64,000 nt of DNA from Georgenia sp. EYE_87 (GCF_023148685.1 NZ_JAHXNL010000012.1:48826-112825), one strand, 5' to 3'; counted from the first letter of the stretch, positions 8,507 to 17,248 are shown. Translations and numbers: made by a program. The notes: a model not told the origin generated them from the sequence alone.

Positions 8507-9595
8507 TCAGGCGCGCTCGTGCTTGAGCGGACGGGCGAGCAGCGCGGCCGTCATCTCCGCCACCGGCCAGCCCTCGTGCAGCACGGCGACGACCGCCTGC
8601 GTGATCGGCATGTCGACGCCGTGGGCGTTGGCGAGGTCGAGCACCGAGCGGCAGGACTTCACGCCCTCCGCCGTGCCGCCGGTCGCAGCCAGCGCCTCCT
8701 CCAGTCCCATGCCGGCGCCGATGTGGGCGCCGAGCGTGTGGTTGCGCGACAGCGGTGAGGCGCAGGTAGCCACGAGGTCCCCCATGCCGGCCAGGCCCGC
8801 GAACGTGCCCGGCTCGGCGCCCAGCGCCGCCCCCAGCCGCGCCGTCTCCGCCAGCCCGCGCGTGATGATCAGCGCCTTGGTGTTGTCCCCGTACCCGCGC
8901 CCCTGCGCCATGCCGACGGCGAGCGCGATGACGTTCTTCAGGGCACCGCCGAGCTCGACACCGACGACGTCGGTGTGGGTGTACGGCCGGAAGTACGGCG
9001 CGGCACAGGCACGGGCGACGAGCTCGGCGACGTCGTGCCGGGCGGCGGCCACCACCGCGCCGGCCGGCTGGTGCGCCGCGATCTCCTTGGCCAGGTTCGG
9101 GCCGGACACCACCGCCACGCGCCCGGGGTCCACCTCCAGCGACTGGGCCAGGACCTCGCTCATGCGCTGGTGCGTGCCCAGCTCGACGCCCTTCATCAGG
9201 GAGACGACCACGCTCTCCTCGGCCAGCGTGCCCGCCAGGGGAGCCAGCACCGCCCGCACGGACTGCGACGGGAGGGCGACGACGACGACGTGGGCGCCGT
9301 CCACCGCGGTGGCCAGGTCCGTGGTGGCGCTGATGCCCGGCGGGAGGTCCACCCCCGCCAGGTTGCGCGTGTTCCGGCGGTGGGCGGCGATCTCGCCGAC
9401 CACCTCGGGGCTGCGGCCCCACATGCGGACGGCGCAGCCGGCGTCGGCCATGATCGCCGCGAACGTGGTGCCCCACGCACCGGTGCCGAGGACCGCCGCA
9501 CGCACGGGCGGCTCCGCCGTCGTCGGTCCGCCCGCCTCCTCGACGGGCGCCTCCCCGAGCGGCCCCTCCTCGGGATGCGCCCCCGCCGACGTCAC
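8507..9595 (-). CDS. gpsA: Glycerol-3-phosphate dehydrogenase [NAD(P)+]
   Basis: A 362-residue enzyme making sn-glycerol-3-phosphate from dihydroxyacetone phosphate for phospholipids. The Rossmann motif GTGAWGTTFA is preceded by a non-conserved 35-residue N-terminal extension. Further motifs are SLMKGVE, SGPNLAKE, the catalytic lysine in GALKNVIALAVG and GLAGMGDLVATC. Its GTG start overlaps the plsC stop (GTGA at 9592-9595), so the two are translationally coupled. Together they supply and acylate glycerol-3-phosphate-derived lipids. Confidence 0.95.
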   Translation of the reverse strand: MTSAGAHPEEGPLGEAPVEEAGGPTTAEPPVRAAVLGTGAWGTTFAAIMADAGCAVRMWGRSPEVVGEIAAHRRNTRNLAGVDLPPGISATTDLATAVDGAHVVVVALPSQSVRAVLAPLAGTLAEESVVVSLMKGVELGTHQRMSEVLAQSLEVDPGRVAVVSGPNLAKEIAAHQPAGAVVAAARHDVAELVARACAAPYFRPYTHTDVVGVELGGALKNVIALAVGMAQGRGYGDNTKALIITRGLAETARLGAALGAEPGTFAGLAGMGDLVATCASPLSRNHTLGAHIGAGMGLEEALAATGGTAEGVKSCRSVLDLANAHGVDMPITQAVVAVLHEGWPVAEMTAALLARPLKHERA

Positions 9596-10452
9596 GGGCG
9601 GCCCCCGGCCCGGCGGGCGGACCTCCGGGCCCGCAGCGGGGCGAGTCGCTCACGGAGGGCGCCGAGCCGCCGGTCCAGGGCCGCCCGGCGTTCCCGGCGC
9701 GCGGCCCGCCGCTGCGCGCGGGCGGCGTCGTGGGCGGCCCGCGGGTCGCCGTCGCGGCGAGCGTCGTACACGCGCGCGGGCGGTGCCTCGCCGCGGATCT
9801 CGGCGAGCTGGGCCGTGAGTGCCGCCATGATCCGCGCCGTCGCCTCGCGGAGGACCTCCTGGTCCACCGGCCGGCCGTACAGGTCCGCCAGGTCGACCGG
9901 GGGCCCGGCGACGACGGTGACGGGCGTGCGTGGGAAGGGCCGGAAGCGTGCGGTGTAGCGCGGCATGATGCGGTGGGCGCCCCACTGGGTCACGGGTACG
10001 ACGGGCACCCGGGTGCTCAGGGCGAGACGGGCCGCACCGGTGCGTCCGGTCATCGGCCACAGGTCGGGGTCCCGGGTGAACGTGCCCTCGGGGAAGATCA
10101 CGACGCACTCGCCCCGGCGCACCGCCTTCTCCGCCGCGACGAGGGAGTCGCCCGCGCGGGAGGTGCCGCGGTAGACCGGGATCTGGTCGGCAGCGGCGAG
10201 CAGCCTGCCGAGGACGGGCACCTCGAAGAGCGAGGACTTCGCGAGGAACTTCGGCGCCGCGCCGTGGTCGTAGAGGAAGTGCGCCACGGTCAGCGGGTCC
10301 ATGTTGCTGGCGTGGTTCGCCACGGCGACGAAGCCCCCGGCGGGCGGCAGGTGCTCCCCGCCGCGCCAGGTCCGCCGGGTCATCAGGCTCATCGCCGGGC
10401 GGAGCAGGGAGACGAGGAACCGGTAGACGCCGGACTGCTTTCGTGGCTGCAC
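9592..10452 (-). CDS. plsC: 1-acyl-sn-glycerol-3-phosphate acyltransferase (PlsC family)
   Basis: A 286-residue acyltransferase that converts lysophosphatidate to phosphatidate at the membrane. Motif I NHASNMD (catalytic His/Asp) and motif III FPEGTFTRDPDLWP are intact; FVAVANHASNMDPLTVAHFL and GTSRAGDSL are typical of the actinobacterial family. The C-terminal 60 residues are Arg/Ala-rich and low-complexity, probably a charged tail. GTG 10452 was chosen because family homology begins just after it. Coupled to gpsA downstream. Confidence 0.9.
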   Translation of the reverse strand: MQPRKQSGVYRFLVSLLRPAMSLMTRRTWRGGEHLPPAGGFVAVANHASNMDPLTVAHFLYDHGAAPKFLAKSSLFEVPVLGRLLAAADQIPVYRGTSRAGDSLVAAEKAVRRGECVVIFPEGTFTRDPDLWPMTGRTGAARLALSTRVPVVPVTQWGAHRIMPRYTARFRPFPRTPVTVVAGPPVDLADLYGRPVDQEVLREATARIMAALTAQLAEIRGEAPPARVYDARRDGDPRAAHDAARAQRRAARRERRAALDRRLGALRERLAPLRARRSARRAGGRP

Positions 10453-10506
10453 GTTCGCGATCGTAGTCTCCGCGGGGTCGAAGCCCCCTCCGACCAGCCC
10501 CGTGGC

Positions 10507-10523
10507 CGAGTCGTCACGACTCG
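10507..10523. repeat. Inverted repeat between plsC and a small membrane protein gene
   Basis: CGAGTCG and CGACTCG arms of 7 bp around a TCA spacer lie between two divergent genes. It could be an operator or chance; no adjacent regulator suggests a binder. Confidence 0.35.
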
Positions 10524-10588
10524 CCCCGACTCTCCGCGGGCCTCGCCGTAGGGTGAAGTGACTCGCCCGACGACGAGGGGAGCTGGGC

Positions 10589-10834
10589 GTGGAGACCCAC
10601 GAGCGGCGGCTGCCCGGCTTGGTGCTGGTGCCGGTCGTGGTCATGTGCGCGCTGCTGGGGCTGGCTCTGGCGGTCCTCGGCTGGAGCGGCTGGCTGCTGG
10701 GGCCGGCCGTCCTGATGCTCGGCCTCGTCGGCCGCTCGACGGGGTCGCGGTGGGCGGACTGGGCGGTACCGGTCGGGGGCGGCCTCACGGTCGGCACCGT
10801 CAGCTACCTGCTGCTCGGGGCGAACGTGGGCTAG
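10589..10834 (+). CDS. Small two-helix membrane protein
   Basis: An 81-residue hypothetical protein. A strongly hydrophobic stretch from about residue 10 to 48 can form two membrane helices, followed by a polar loop RSTGSRWADW and a third moderately hydrophobic segment. The GTG start has GAGGGGA at 10575-10581, and TAGGGT at 10549-10554 is a likely -10. Its stop overlaps the stop of the convergent DinB-like gene by 4 bp. I do not recognise a family. Confidence 0.65.
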   Translation: METHERRLPGLVLVPVVVMCALLGLALAVLGWSGWLLGPAVLMLGLVGRSTGSRWADWAVPVGGGLTVGTVSYLLLGANVG

Positions 10835-11337
10835 GAGCGCTCGACGAGGCCGCGCACGTAGGCGGCCTGCCCGAGGTGCTGGAGGTCGTCACCCACGATG
10901 CTGACGAGCCGCACGCCGAGCGTCACGGGCGGGTCCCACGCCTCGTCGACCACCCGCTCGAGGTCCTCCTCGGCCAGGGTCGCGAGGAACTCCACGGTGC
11001 GCCGGTGGACGTCGCCGAGGTAGCCGAGCAGGTCCTCGGCGCCGACGCGCACCTGGGCGACCTCGTCGCTGGACTGGCCGTAGCCGGTGGCCGCGGGGTC
11101 GAACGGCAGACCCATGCGCGCGGCCCAGCCGTCCGCCGTCCAGGCCTGCTCCTCCCCCGAGCAGGCGGCCACCTGGGCGTCCTGGCCGCGGGCCAGGTGC
11201 CAGACCAGCCAGGCGATGGAGTTCGCCTCGGGGTCGGGCCGGTAGGTCAGGGCCGTCTCGTCCAGCCCGGCGAGGATCCGGGCCGCCTCGTCGGGCACTC
11301 GGGAGTAGGACTCGATGAGCAGCTCGGCCACGTTCAT
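10831..11337 (-). CDS. DinB-like / mycothiol-dependent transferase family protein (DUF664)
   Basis: A 168-residue four-helix-bundle protein of the DinB/YfiT superfamily. Members use a metal and three His ligands, often to transfer or cleave low-molecular-weight thiols; actinobacterial ones usually work with mycothiol. Candidate ligands are the His in WLVWHLARGQD, the His in LGDVHRRTVEF and the His in VGDDLQHLGQAAYVRG. The substrate is unknown. The ATG has CACACT (11344-11349) 6 nt upstream, suggesting leaderless initiation. Confidence 0.8.
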   Translation of the reverse strand: MNVAELLIESYSRVPDEAARILAGLDETALTYRPDPEANSIAWLVWHLARGQDAQVAACSGEEQAWTADGWAARMGLPFDPAATGYGQSSDEVAQVRVGAEDLLGYLGDVHRRTVEFLATLAEEDLERVVDEAWDPPVTLGVRLVSIVGDDLQHLGQAAYVRGLVERS

Positions 11338-11443
11338 GGCGCCAGTGTGCCGTGGGGGCGCGGTCCCGGCCAACGAACGTGCACCCGGACGCCGACGGCC
11401 GGCCGACGGGATCGTCGACCGGCCGGAGACCGCGGGACTCGCG

Positions 11444-12781
11444 TCAGCTGGCGGCGGTGGAGAGCTCCGCCAGCGTGACCTTGGCGGAGAGCGCCTCGAG
11501 CTTGCCCATGAAGTTCTCGTAGCCGCGGTTGATGATGCTGATGCCGCGCACCTGCGAGGTGCCCTCCGCCGCCAGGGCGGCGATGAGGTGGGAGAAACCG
11601 CCGCGCAGGTCGGGGACCTCGATGTTGGCCGCGCGCAGCGGCGTCGGGCCGGAGACGACGGCGGAGTGGTAGAAGTTCCGCTGCCCGAACCGGCAGGGCA
11701 GCCCGCCGAGGCACTCGCGGTAGATCTGGATCGTGGCGCCCATGCCGCGCAGGGCGTCGGTGAACCCGAACCGGTTCTCGTACACGGTCTCGTGGACGAT
11801 CGACAGCCCCTTGGCCTGGGTCAGCGCCACGACGAGGGGCTGCTGCCAGTCGGTCATGAAGCCGGGGTGCACGTCGGTCTCGAGGACGATCGAGTTCAGG
11901 TCGCTGCCCGGGTGCCAGAAGCGGATGCCGTCGTCGCGCACGTCGAACGCGCCGCCGACCTTCCGGAAGGTGTTGAGGAAGGTCATCATCTCGGGCTGGG
12001 AGGCGCCGCGGACGAAGACGTCGCCGTGGGTGGCCAGCGCGGCCGACGCCCAGGAGCCGGCCTCGATGCGGTCGGCGAGCGCGGTGTGCCGGTAGCCGCC
12101 GAGGCGGTCCACGCCCTCGATGCGGATGGTTCGGTCGGTGTCGACCGAGATGATGGCGCCCATCTTCTGCAGGACGGCGATGAGGTCGGTGATCTCGGGC
12201 TCGATCGCGGCGTTGCGCAGCTCGGTCAGGCCCTGGGCCCGCACGGCGGTGAGCAGCGTCTGCTCGGTCGCCCCGACCGACGGGTAGGGCAGCTCGATCT
12301 TGGTACCGCGCAGGCCGCGGGGCGCCGAGATGTGGATGCCCTGCACGCGCTTGTCGACGACGGCGCCGAAGCTGCGCAGGATGTCCAGGTGGTAGTCGAT
12401 CGGCCGGTCGCCGATGCGGCAGCCGCCCAGGTCGGGGATGAACGCCTCGCCCAGCCGGTGCAGCAGCGGGCCGCAGAAGAGGATCGGGATCCGCGACGAG
12501 CCGGCGTAGGCGTCGATGTCGGCCACGTGCGCGGACTCGACGTCGGTGGGGTCCAGGTGCAGCACGCCGGCGTCGCGGTCGTGGTCGACCGTCACGCCGT
12601 GCAGGCGCAGCAGGTCGGCGACGACGTCCACGTCCCGGATGACGGGGACGTTCGCGAGCACGGACGGTCCCTCGCCCAGCAGGGAGGCCACCATCGCCTT
12701 GGAGACGAAGTTCTTCGCGCCGCGCACGGTGATCTCACCGGTCAGCGGCGTGCCGCCCTCGACAGTCAGGAGCCCGCTCAT
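11444..12781 (-). CDS. murA: UDP-N-acetylglucosamine 1-carboxyvinyltransferase
   Basis: A 445-residue EPSP-synthase-fold enzyme, the first committed step of peptidoglycan synthesis: it transfers enolpyruvate from PEP to UDP-GlcNAc. GAKNFVSKAMVASLL carries the substrate-binding Lys-Asn near the N-terminus. The mobile loop GGCRIGDRP contains the catalytic cysteine, so the enzyme should be fosfomycin-sensitive. The C-terminal part reads NFYHSAVVSGPTPLRAANIEVPDLRGG, an actinobacterial variation of the usual DLRAGA region. ATG 12781 follows GGTGAGG. The murA-leuD order is typical of Micrococcales. Confidence 0.94.
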   Translation of the reverse strand: MSGLLTVEGGTPLTGEITVRGAKNFVSKAMVASLLGEGPSVLANVPVIRDVDVVADLLRLHGVTVDHDRDAGVLHLDPTDVESAHVADIDAYAGSSRIPILFCGPLLHRLGEAFIPDLGGCRIGDRPIDYHLDILRSFGAVVDKRVQGIHISAPRGLRGTKIELPYPSVGATEQTLLTAVRAQGLTELRNAAIEPEITDLIAVLQKMGAIISVDTDRTIRIEGVDRLGGYRHTALADRIEAGSWASAALATHGDVFVRGASQPEMMTFLNTFRKVGGAFDVRDDGIRFWHPGSDLNSIVLETDVHPGFMTDWQQPLVVALTQAKGLSIVHETVYENRFGFTDALRGMGATIQIYRECLGGLPCRFGQRNFYHSAVVSGPTPLRAANIEVPDLRGGFSHLIAALAAEGTSQVRGISIINRGYENFMGKLEALSAKVTLAELSTAAS

Positions 12782-12910
12782 AAACACCTCACCAGCCCCG
12801 GGAACTGACGGGGCCCGTTTCGAAGCGGACCCGGGTGGTCCGCCGTCGAATCAGGATACGTGGCGCTCCACCGGCCCGTGGAGGGGGCCCGGGTGTCGGT
12901 TCGGACACAG

Positions 12911-12948
12911 CCGCGCCCCGCGGACCGGCAGGGGTCCGCGGGGCGCGG
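12911..12948 (-). terminator. Terminator of leuCD
   Basis: A perfect 16-bp GC-rich inverted repeat (12911-12926 with 12933-12948) and a 6-nt loop, just past the leuD stop. No T-run follows, as is common for actinobacterial terminators. Confidence 0.7.
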
Positions 12949-12968
12949 TTCTCGACGTCGTCGGGCGC

Positions 12969-13652
12969 TCAGGCCAGCGGGGCGTCCGCGTGGGCGGGCA
13001 GGCCGCCGCCGTCGCCGCCCACGGGGCGCGCGGCCATCACGTGCACGGGCGGCAGGTGCTTGGCGGGGAGCGTGCGCGGGCGCCACGGCTCCCGGGTGGC
13101 CTCGAACGCGGTGATGTCCGCCTCGTTCTGCAGGGTCAGACCGATGTCGTCGAGGCCCTCGAGGAGGCGCCAGCGGGTGTAGTCGTCGATCTCGAAGGTG
13201 GCGTGGACGTCGCCGGCGACGACGGTCTTGCCGACCAGGTCGACCGTCACCTCGGTGCCGGGCTCGTTCTCGAGCACCTTCCAGAGCATCTCGGCGTCCT
13301 CCTGGCTGATGACGCCGGCCACGAGGCCCTGCTTGCCCGAGTTGCCGCGGAAGATGTCGGCGAACTTCGGGGCGAGCACGACGCGGAAACCGTAGTCCTT
13401 CAGCGCCCACACGGCGTGCTCGCGGGAGGAGCCGGTGCCGAAGTCAGGGCCGGCGACGAGGACGGACCCGGAGGCGTACTCGGGGCGGTTGAGGACGAAG
13501 TCGGGGTCCCCGCGCCAGGCGGCGAACAGCGCGTCCTCGAACCCGGTGCGGGTCACCCGCTTGAGGTAGACGGCCGGGATGATCTGGTCGGTGTCGACGT
13601 TGCTGCGCCGCAGCGGGACGCCGACGCCGGTGTGCTGGGTGAACTTCTCCAT
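12969..13652 (-). CDS. leuD: 3-isopropylmalate dehydratase small subunit
   Basis: A 227-residue aconitase-swivel subunit that with LeuC isomerises 2- to 3-isopropylmalate in leucine synthesis; in genomes with CimA it also processes citramalate. Family motifs are [56 protein letters not shown] and [11 protein letters not shown]. The last 35 residues (after the REPWRP segment) are poorly conserved. It follows leuC by 14 bp in one operon. Confidence 0.96.
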   Translation of the reverse strand: MEKFTQHTGVGVPLRRSNVDTDQIIPAVYLKRVTRTGFEDALFAAWRGDPDFVLNRPEYASGSVLVAGPDFGTGSSREHAVWALKDYGFRVVLAPKFADIFRGNSGKQGLVAGVISQEDAEMLWKVLENEPGTEVTVDLVGKTVVAGDVHATFEIDDYTRWRLLEGLDDIGLTLQNEADITAFEATREPWRPRTLPAKHLPPVHVMAARPVGGDGGGLPAHADAPLA

Positions 13653-13666
13653 GGTTCTCTGGCTCC

Positions 13667-15094
13667 TCAGGCGTTGACGGGCTCGGCGGCGGGCGCGAGG
13701 TCGGCCGGGGCGGACAGGGTGCCGCGGATCGCGGTGGCGGCGGCGACGAGCGGGGAGACGAGGTGGGTGCGCCCTCCCTTGCCCTGCCGGCCCTCGAAGT
13801 TGCGGTTCGACGTCGAGGCGGCCCGCTCCCCCGGCTTGAGCTGGTCGGGGTTCATGCCCAGGCACATCGAGCACCCGGCGTTGCGCCACTCGGCCCCGAA
13901 GTCGAGGAAGATCTTGTCCAGGCCCTCGGCCTCGGCCTGCAGGCGGACCCGCGCGGAGCCGGGGACCACCAGCACGCGGACGTCGTCGTTCTTCTTCCGG
14001 CCCTTGATGATCTCCGCGACCGCGCGCAGGTCCTCGATGCGCCCGTTGGTGCACGAGCCGATGAAGACGGTGTCGACGGCGATGTCGCGCAGCGGCGTGC
14101 CGGGCGTCAGCGCCATGTACTCCAGCGCCCGCTCGGCGGCCTTGCGGGCGGATTCGTCGGCGATGTCGACGGGGTCCGGCACCCGGGCGGAGAGCGGCAG
14201 GCCCTGGCCCGGGTTCGTGCCCCACGTGACGAACGGCTCGAGGGAGTCGGCGTCGAGGGTGACCTCGGCGTCGAAGACGGCGTCGTCGTCGCTGCGCAGC
14301 GTCCGCCAGTACTCCACGGCGGCGTCCCAGTCGGCCCCCTCGGGGGCGTGCGGGCGTCCCTTGATGTACTCGAAGGTCGTCTCGTCCGGGGCGATCATGC
14401 CGGCGCGGGCGCCAGCCTCGATGGACATGTTGCAGATGGTCATCCGCGCCTCCATCGAGAGGTTGCGGATGGCCTCGCCGCGGTACTCCAGGACGTAGCC
14501 CTGGCCGCCGCCGGTGCCGATCTTGGCGATGATCGCCAGGATGATGTCCTTCGCGGTGGTGCCCTCGCGGAGCTTGCCCTCGACGTTGATCGCCATCGTC
14601 CGGAACGGGGCGAGCGGGAGCGTCTGGGTGGCGAGCACGTGCTCGACCTCGGAGGTGCCGATGCCGAACGCCAGCGCGCCGAAGGCGCCGTGCGTCGAGG
14701 TGTGGGAGTCGCCGCAGACCACGGTCAGGCCCGGCATCGTCAGGCCCAGCTGGGGGCCGACGACGTGCACGATGCCCTGGTCGGCGTCGCCCAGGGAGTG
14801 CAGGCGGATCCCGAACTCCTCGGCGTTGTTGCGCAGCGTCTGGATCTGGGTGCGGCTGGTCGTGTCGGCGATCGGCCGGTCGATGTCCAGCGTCGGGGTG
14901 TTGTGGTCCTCCGTCGCGATCGTCAGGTCCGGGCGGCGCACCTGCCGGTCCGCGAGCCGGAGGCCCTCGAAAGCCTGCGGGCTGGTGACCTCGTGCACCA
15001 GGTGCAGGTCGATGTAGAGCAGGTCCGGCGCACCGTCGGTGCCCTTGCGCACCACGTGCGCGTCCCAGACCTTCTCGGCCAGCGTTCCGCTCAT
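13667..15094 (-). CDS. leuC: 3-isopropylmalate dehydratase large subunit
   Basis: A 475-residue aconitase-family subunit carrying the [4Fe-4S] cluster. Cluster cysteines are in IGSCTNGR and in the [11 protein letters not shown] pair near the C-terminus; [30 protein letters not shown] is the substrate-binding block. ATG 15094 has GGGAGAG just upstream. It is divergent from the IclR-type regulator, and the operator palindrome sits between them, so leuCD is the likely target of that regulator. Confidence 0.97.
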   Translation of the reverse strand: MSGTLAEKVWDAHVVRKGTDGAPDLLYIDLHLVHEVTSPQAFEGLRLADRQVRRPDLTIATEDHNTPTLDIDRPIADTTSRTQIQTLRNNAEEFGIRLHSLGDADQGIVHVVGPQLGLTMPGLTVVCGDSHTSTHGAFGALAFGIGTSEVEHVLATQTLPLAPFRTMAINVEGKLREGTTAKDIILAIIAKIGTGGGQGYVLEYRGEAIRNLSMEARMTICNMSIEAGARAGMIAPDETTFEYIKGRPHAPEGADWDAAVEYWRTLRSDDDAVFDAEVTLDADSLEPFVTWGTNPGQGLPLSARVPDPVDIADESARKAAERALEYMALTPGTPLRDIAVDTVFIGSCTNGRIEDLRAVAEIIKGRKKNDDVRVLVVPGSARVRLQAEAEGLDKIFLDFGAEWRNAGCSMCLGMNPDQLKPGERAASTSNRNFEGRQGKGGRTHLVSPLVAAATAIRGTLSAPADLAPAAEPVNA

Positions 15095-15141
15095 CGCTCT
15101 CTCCCTAGGATCGTTTCGGGGCCCTGCGCAGTATCGCGTGC

Positions 15142-15170
15142 TTGCATCTCACTCACTGAGATGTCAATAT
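15142..15170 (+). promoter_or_regulatory. ltbR promoter with embedded palindromic operator
   Basis: TTGCAT (15142-15147) and CAATAT (15165-15170), 17 bp apart, form a promoter for the IclR-type gene; transcription would start at or next to its ATG at 15177. Inside the spacer lies a perfect palindrome, CATCTCA-CTCAC-TGAGATG (15145-15163). On the opposite strand TTGACA (15162-15167) overlaps the palindrome and may be a -35 for leuC, although no well-spaced -10 is clear. Binding would repress the regulator and could control leuCD too. Confidence 0.65.
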
Positions 15171-15176
15171 CGACCC

Positions 15177-15899
15177 ATGGACAACTCTAGCGGAGTCGGC
15201 GTCCTTGACAAGGCCGCCACGGTTCTCGGTGCGCTAGAGGCCGGGCCTGCCACCCTCGCCCAGCTCGTGAGCGCCACCCACCTCGCACGCCCGACGGCGC
15301 ACCGCCTCGCCGTCGCGCTCGAGCACCACCGTCTCGTCGCGCGCGACATGCAGGGACGGTTCATCCTCGGCCCGCGTCTGGCGGAGCTCGCCTCCGCGGC
15401 CGGCGAGGACCGCCTGCTGGCCGCGGCCGGGCCGGTCCTGACGGCGCTGCGCGACCACACGAACGAGAGCGCCCAGCTCTTCCGCCGCCAGGGCGACCAG
15501 CGCATCTGCGTGGCCGCCGCGGAGCGGCCCATGGGCCTGCGCGACTCCATCCCGGTGGGCGCGACCCTGAGCATGCTGGCCGGCTCCGCCGCCCAGGTGC
15601 TGCTCGCGTGGGAGGAGCCGGACCGCCTCCACCGCGGCCTGCACGGCGCGAACTTCACCGCCACGATGCTCTCGGCGGTGCGCCGCCGCGGGTGGGCGCA
15701 GTCCGTGGCCGAGCGGGAGCCGGGCGTGGCCTCCATCTCCGCACCGGTGCGCGGCCCCTCGGGCCGCGTCCTCGCCGCCGTCTCCGTCTCGGGCCCGATC
15801 GAGCGCATGGGCCGCCAGCCCGGGCGGCTGCACGCGGCCGCCGTCGTGGCCGCCGCCAACCGGCTCACCGAGGTGCTCAAGCGCACCGAGGAAGACTAG
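15177..15899 (+). CDS. ltbR: IclR-family regulator of leucine biosynthesis (LtbR/NdgR type)
   Basis: A 240-residue IclR regulator. The N-terminal winged helix-turn-helix spans about residues 5-65 (LDKAATVLGALEAGPATLAQLVSATHLARPTAHRLAVAL as its start), and a C-terminal effector domain follows (about 75-235). IclR proteins divergent from leuCD in actinobacteria are LtbR (Corynebacterium) or NdgR (Streptomyces), controllers of leuCD and other amino-acid genes. The ATG is 6 nt past a CAATAT -10, so it is probably leaderless and autoregulated by the palindrome in its promoter. Confidence 0.88.
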   Translation: MDNSSGVGVLDKAATVLGALEAGPATLAQLVSATHLARPTAHRLAVALEHHRLVARDMQGRFILGPRLAELASAAGEDRLLAAAGPVLTALRDHTNESAQLFRRQGDQRICVAAAERPMGLRDSIPVGATLSMLAGSAAQVLLAWEEPDRLHRGLHGANFTATMLSAVRRRGWAQSVAEREPGVASISAPVRGPSGRVLAAVSVSGPIERMGRQPGRLHAAAVVAAANRLTEVLKRTEED

Positions 15900-15921
15900 A
15901 ACCTCGCAAGGACGTCGCGAC

Positions 15922-15946
15922 AGCCCGGCCCCGCAGGGGCCGGGCT
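15922..15946 (+). terminator. ltbR terminator
   Basis: An 11-bp perfect stem (AGCCCGGCCCC pairing with GGGGCCGGGCT) with a GCA loop begins 23 nt past the stop. No clear T-run. Confidence 0.7.
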
Positions 15947-16085
15947 GCGTCGTCTCCCGGACCGCCGACCAGCCGCCGTCGTCGGCTCTCTGCAGCGCCG
16001 ACCACCCGCCGCCGGCCACCACCCCCGGGCCGCACGGTGTCGCAGCGGATCCCTGAGCCGGCGCGCCGTCGGTCCTAAATGCGAA

Positions 16086-16114
16086 AGGCTCCCACCCGTG
16101 ACGGGTGAGAGCCT
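16086..16114 (-). terminator. Terminator of tRNA-Glu (copy 1)
   Basis: A 14-bp nearly perfect stem (16086-16099 with 16101-16114) lies 5 nt past the tRNA 3' end in the leftward direction and is followed on that strand by TTCGCATTT. Confidence 0.7.
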
Positions 16115-16119
16115 CTCTG

Positions 16120-16195
16120 TGGTACCCCCAGCCGGATTCGAACCGGCGCCGCCGCCGTGAGAGGGCGGTGTCCTAGGCCACTAAACGATGGGGGC
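16120..16195 (-). tRNA. tRNA-Glu (anticodon CTC), CCA encoded
   Basis: A 76-nt cloverleaf on the minus strand. The acceptor GCCCCCA pairs with TGGGGGT, the anticodon stem CCGCC/GGCGG encloses the loop CTCTCAC (anticodon CTC, reading GAG), and the T-loop is GGTTCGAATCC. The 3' end reads ACCA, so CCA is genomic. The 73-nt body is identical to copy 2 at 17000-17072. TAATGT at 16238-16243 is its likely -10. Confidence 0.95.
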
Positions 16196-16237
16196 AAGTC
16201 TGTTCAGTTCTCGGTCTCCTCGCGGCGACCTCCGGAG

Positions 16238-16243
16238 ACATTA
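16238..16243 (-). promoter_or_regulatory. -10 element for tRNA-Glu (copy 1)
   Basis: TAATGT on the minus strand about 43 nt upstream of the tRNA, identical to the -10 inferred for the tRNA-Gln/tRNA-Glu unit. No convincing -35 is seen. Confidence 0.4.
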
Positions 16244-16426
16244 CCAGAGGGCCCCCCGGCGATCGAGTCGAGAGCGCTCCCGGCCGCTGTGACGTCGACC
16301 ACGGGCGCCGGCGCGTCGCCCGCCCGGGATAGGTAGGGCTACCGATGCGCCCGCCGGCCCCGCGGGCGCACCCTCGTCCCGTCGACCACCTACGGAGGTG
16401 CGTCGACGACCGAGGAGGGAGGAACG

Positions 16427-16909
16427 ATGGCACGCATCACGTTCGAGGTGGACTCCCCGCTTCCGCCGGAGACCGTCCTCGCCCACCTGACGGACTTCGG
16501 GAACCGGCGGCCGGACCTGTGGCCCGCGATCGACCCCCGCACCTACCGGGTCCATGGGGTCGGGGACGGGTGGGCCGACGTGACCGAGGGCAGTGACGTC
16601 CTCGGCGGCATCTGGGCACGCGAGCGGTACGACTGGTCCGAGCCGGGCGTCGTCACGGCCACGCTGCAGGACTCGAACTTCTGGCACCCGGGGGGCACCT
16701 GGGAGCTTCGGGCGGCGCCGGGGCCGGGCGGCGGCAGTCGGCTGAGAGTGGTCCGCGACCGCCGGGCCCGACGCCCACGAGCCGCCCTGCTCGAGGCGGT
16801 CCTGGCCGTCGTGGGCCGCCGGCTGCTCGCCGGCGAGCTGCGCCGGGCGCCGGCACTGGGCCTGGTGGCGGCACCGGACCGGCGGCAACCCGAGCGACCT
16901 CGGTCCTGA
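16427..16909 (+). CDS. SRPBCC-fold protein
   Basis: A 160-residue protein whose first about 100 residues fit the START/Bet v1-like SRPBCC fold: MARITFEVDSPLPPETVLAHLTDFGNRRPDLWPAID, then a WADVTEGSDVLGGIWARERYDWSEPGVVTATLQDSNFW core. Such proteins form a hydrophobic pocket for a small ligand. The C-terminal part is Arg-rich and low-complexity. ATG follows GGGAGGAACG. It lies between two tRNA-Glu genes on the opposite strand. No specific function can be assigned. Confidence 0.8.
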   Translation: MARITFEVDSPLPPETVLAHLTDFGNRRPDLWPAIDPRTYRVHGVGDGWADVTEGSDVLGGIWARERYDWSEPGVVTATLQDSNFWHPGGTWELRAAPGPGGGSRLRVVRDRRARRPRAALLEAVLAVVGRRLLAGELRRAPALGLVAAPDRRQPERPRS

Positions 16910-16964
16910 CCCTGGTACGCCCCGGACCGTGGCACGCCGACCGAGTGCCGTCCCGGACGAGAGC

Positions 16965-16992
16965 AAGGCCCCGCACCGAGGTGCGGGGCCTT
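16965..16992. terminator. Bidirectional terminator
   Basis: A perfect 12-bp stem, AAGGCCCCGCAC (16965-16976) with GTGCGGGGCCTT (16981-16992), between the SRPBCC gene and the convergent tRNA-Glu copy 2. Confidence 0.75.
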
Positions 16993-16999
16993 CCGGACG

Positions 17000-17072
17000 T
17001 ACCCCCAGCCGGATTCGAACCGGCGCCGCCGCCGTGAGAGGGCGGTGTCCTAGGCCACTAAACGATGGGGGC
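17000..17072 (-). tRNA. tRNA-Glu (anticodon CTC), CCA not encoded
   Basis: A 73-nt cloverleaf identical in body to the copy at 16120-16195, but the bases after the discriminator A are CGT, so CCA must be added by the CCA-adding enzyme. It lies 48 bp downstream of tRNA-Gln and is probably co-transcribed with it. Confidence 0.95.
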
Positions 17073-17120
17073 TCGGCACCTCGCGGCGCCACGGTCTCGC
17101 GAAGGACGCGATGCCGCTCG

Positions 17121-17192
17121 CTGGGGTACCAGGACTCGAACCTAGACTAACTGGACCAGAACCAGTCGTGCTGCCAATTACACCATACCCCA
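17121..17192 (-). tRNA. tRNA-Gln (anticodon CTG)
   Basis: A 72-nt cloverleaf. The anticodon stem ACTGG/CCAGT encloses the loop TTCTGGT (anticodon CTG, reading CAG), with D-arm TGGTGTAATTGGCAGCA and T-arm AGGTTCGAGTCCT. First base T pairs with A72, and G73 is the discriminator; CCA is not encoded. Actinobacteria normally lack GlnRS, so the nearby GltX would first charge this tRNA with Glu for GatCAB amidation (known for the phylum; not shown in the window). Confidence 0.95.
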
Positions 17193-17248
17193 AGGGGGTA
17201 TAACCTCCGCTCCGCCCTGCGGCGGCGTGGGGGTCGTACCGTCGAAGA

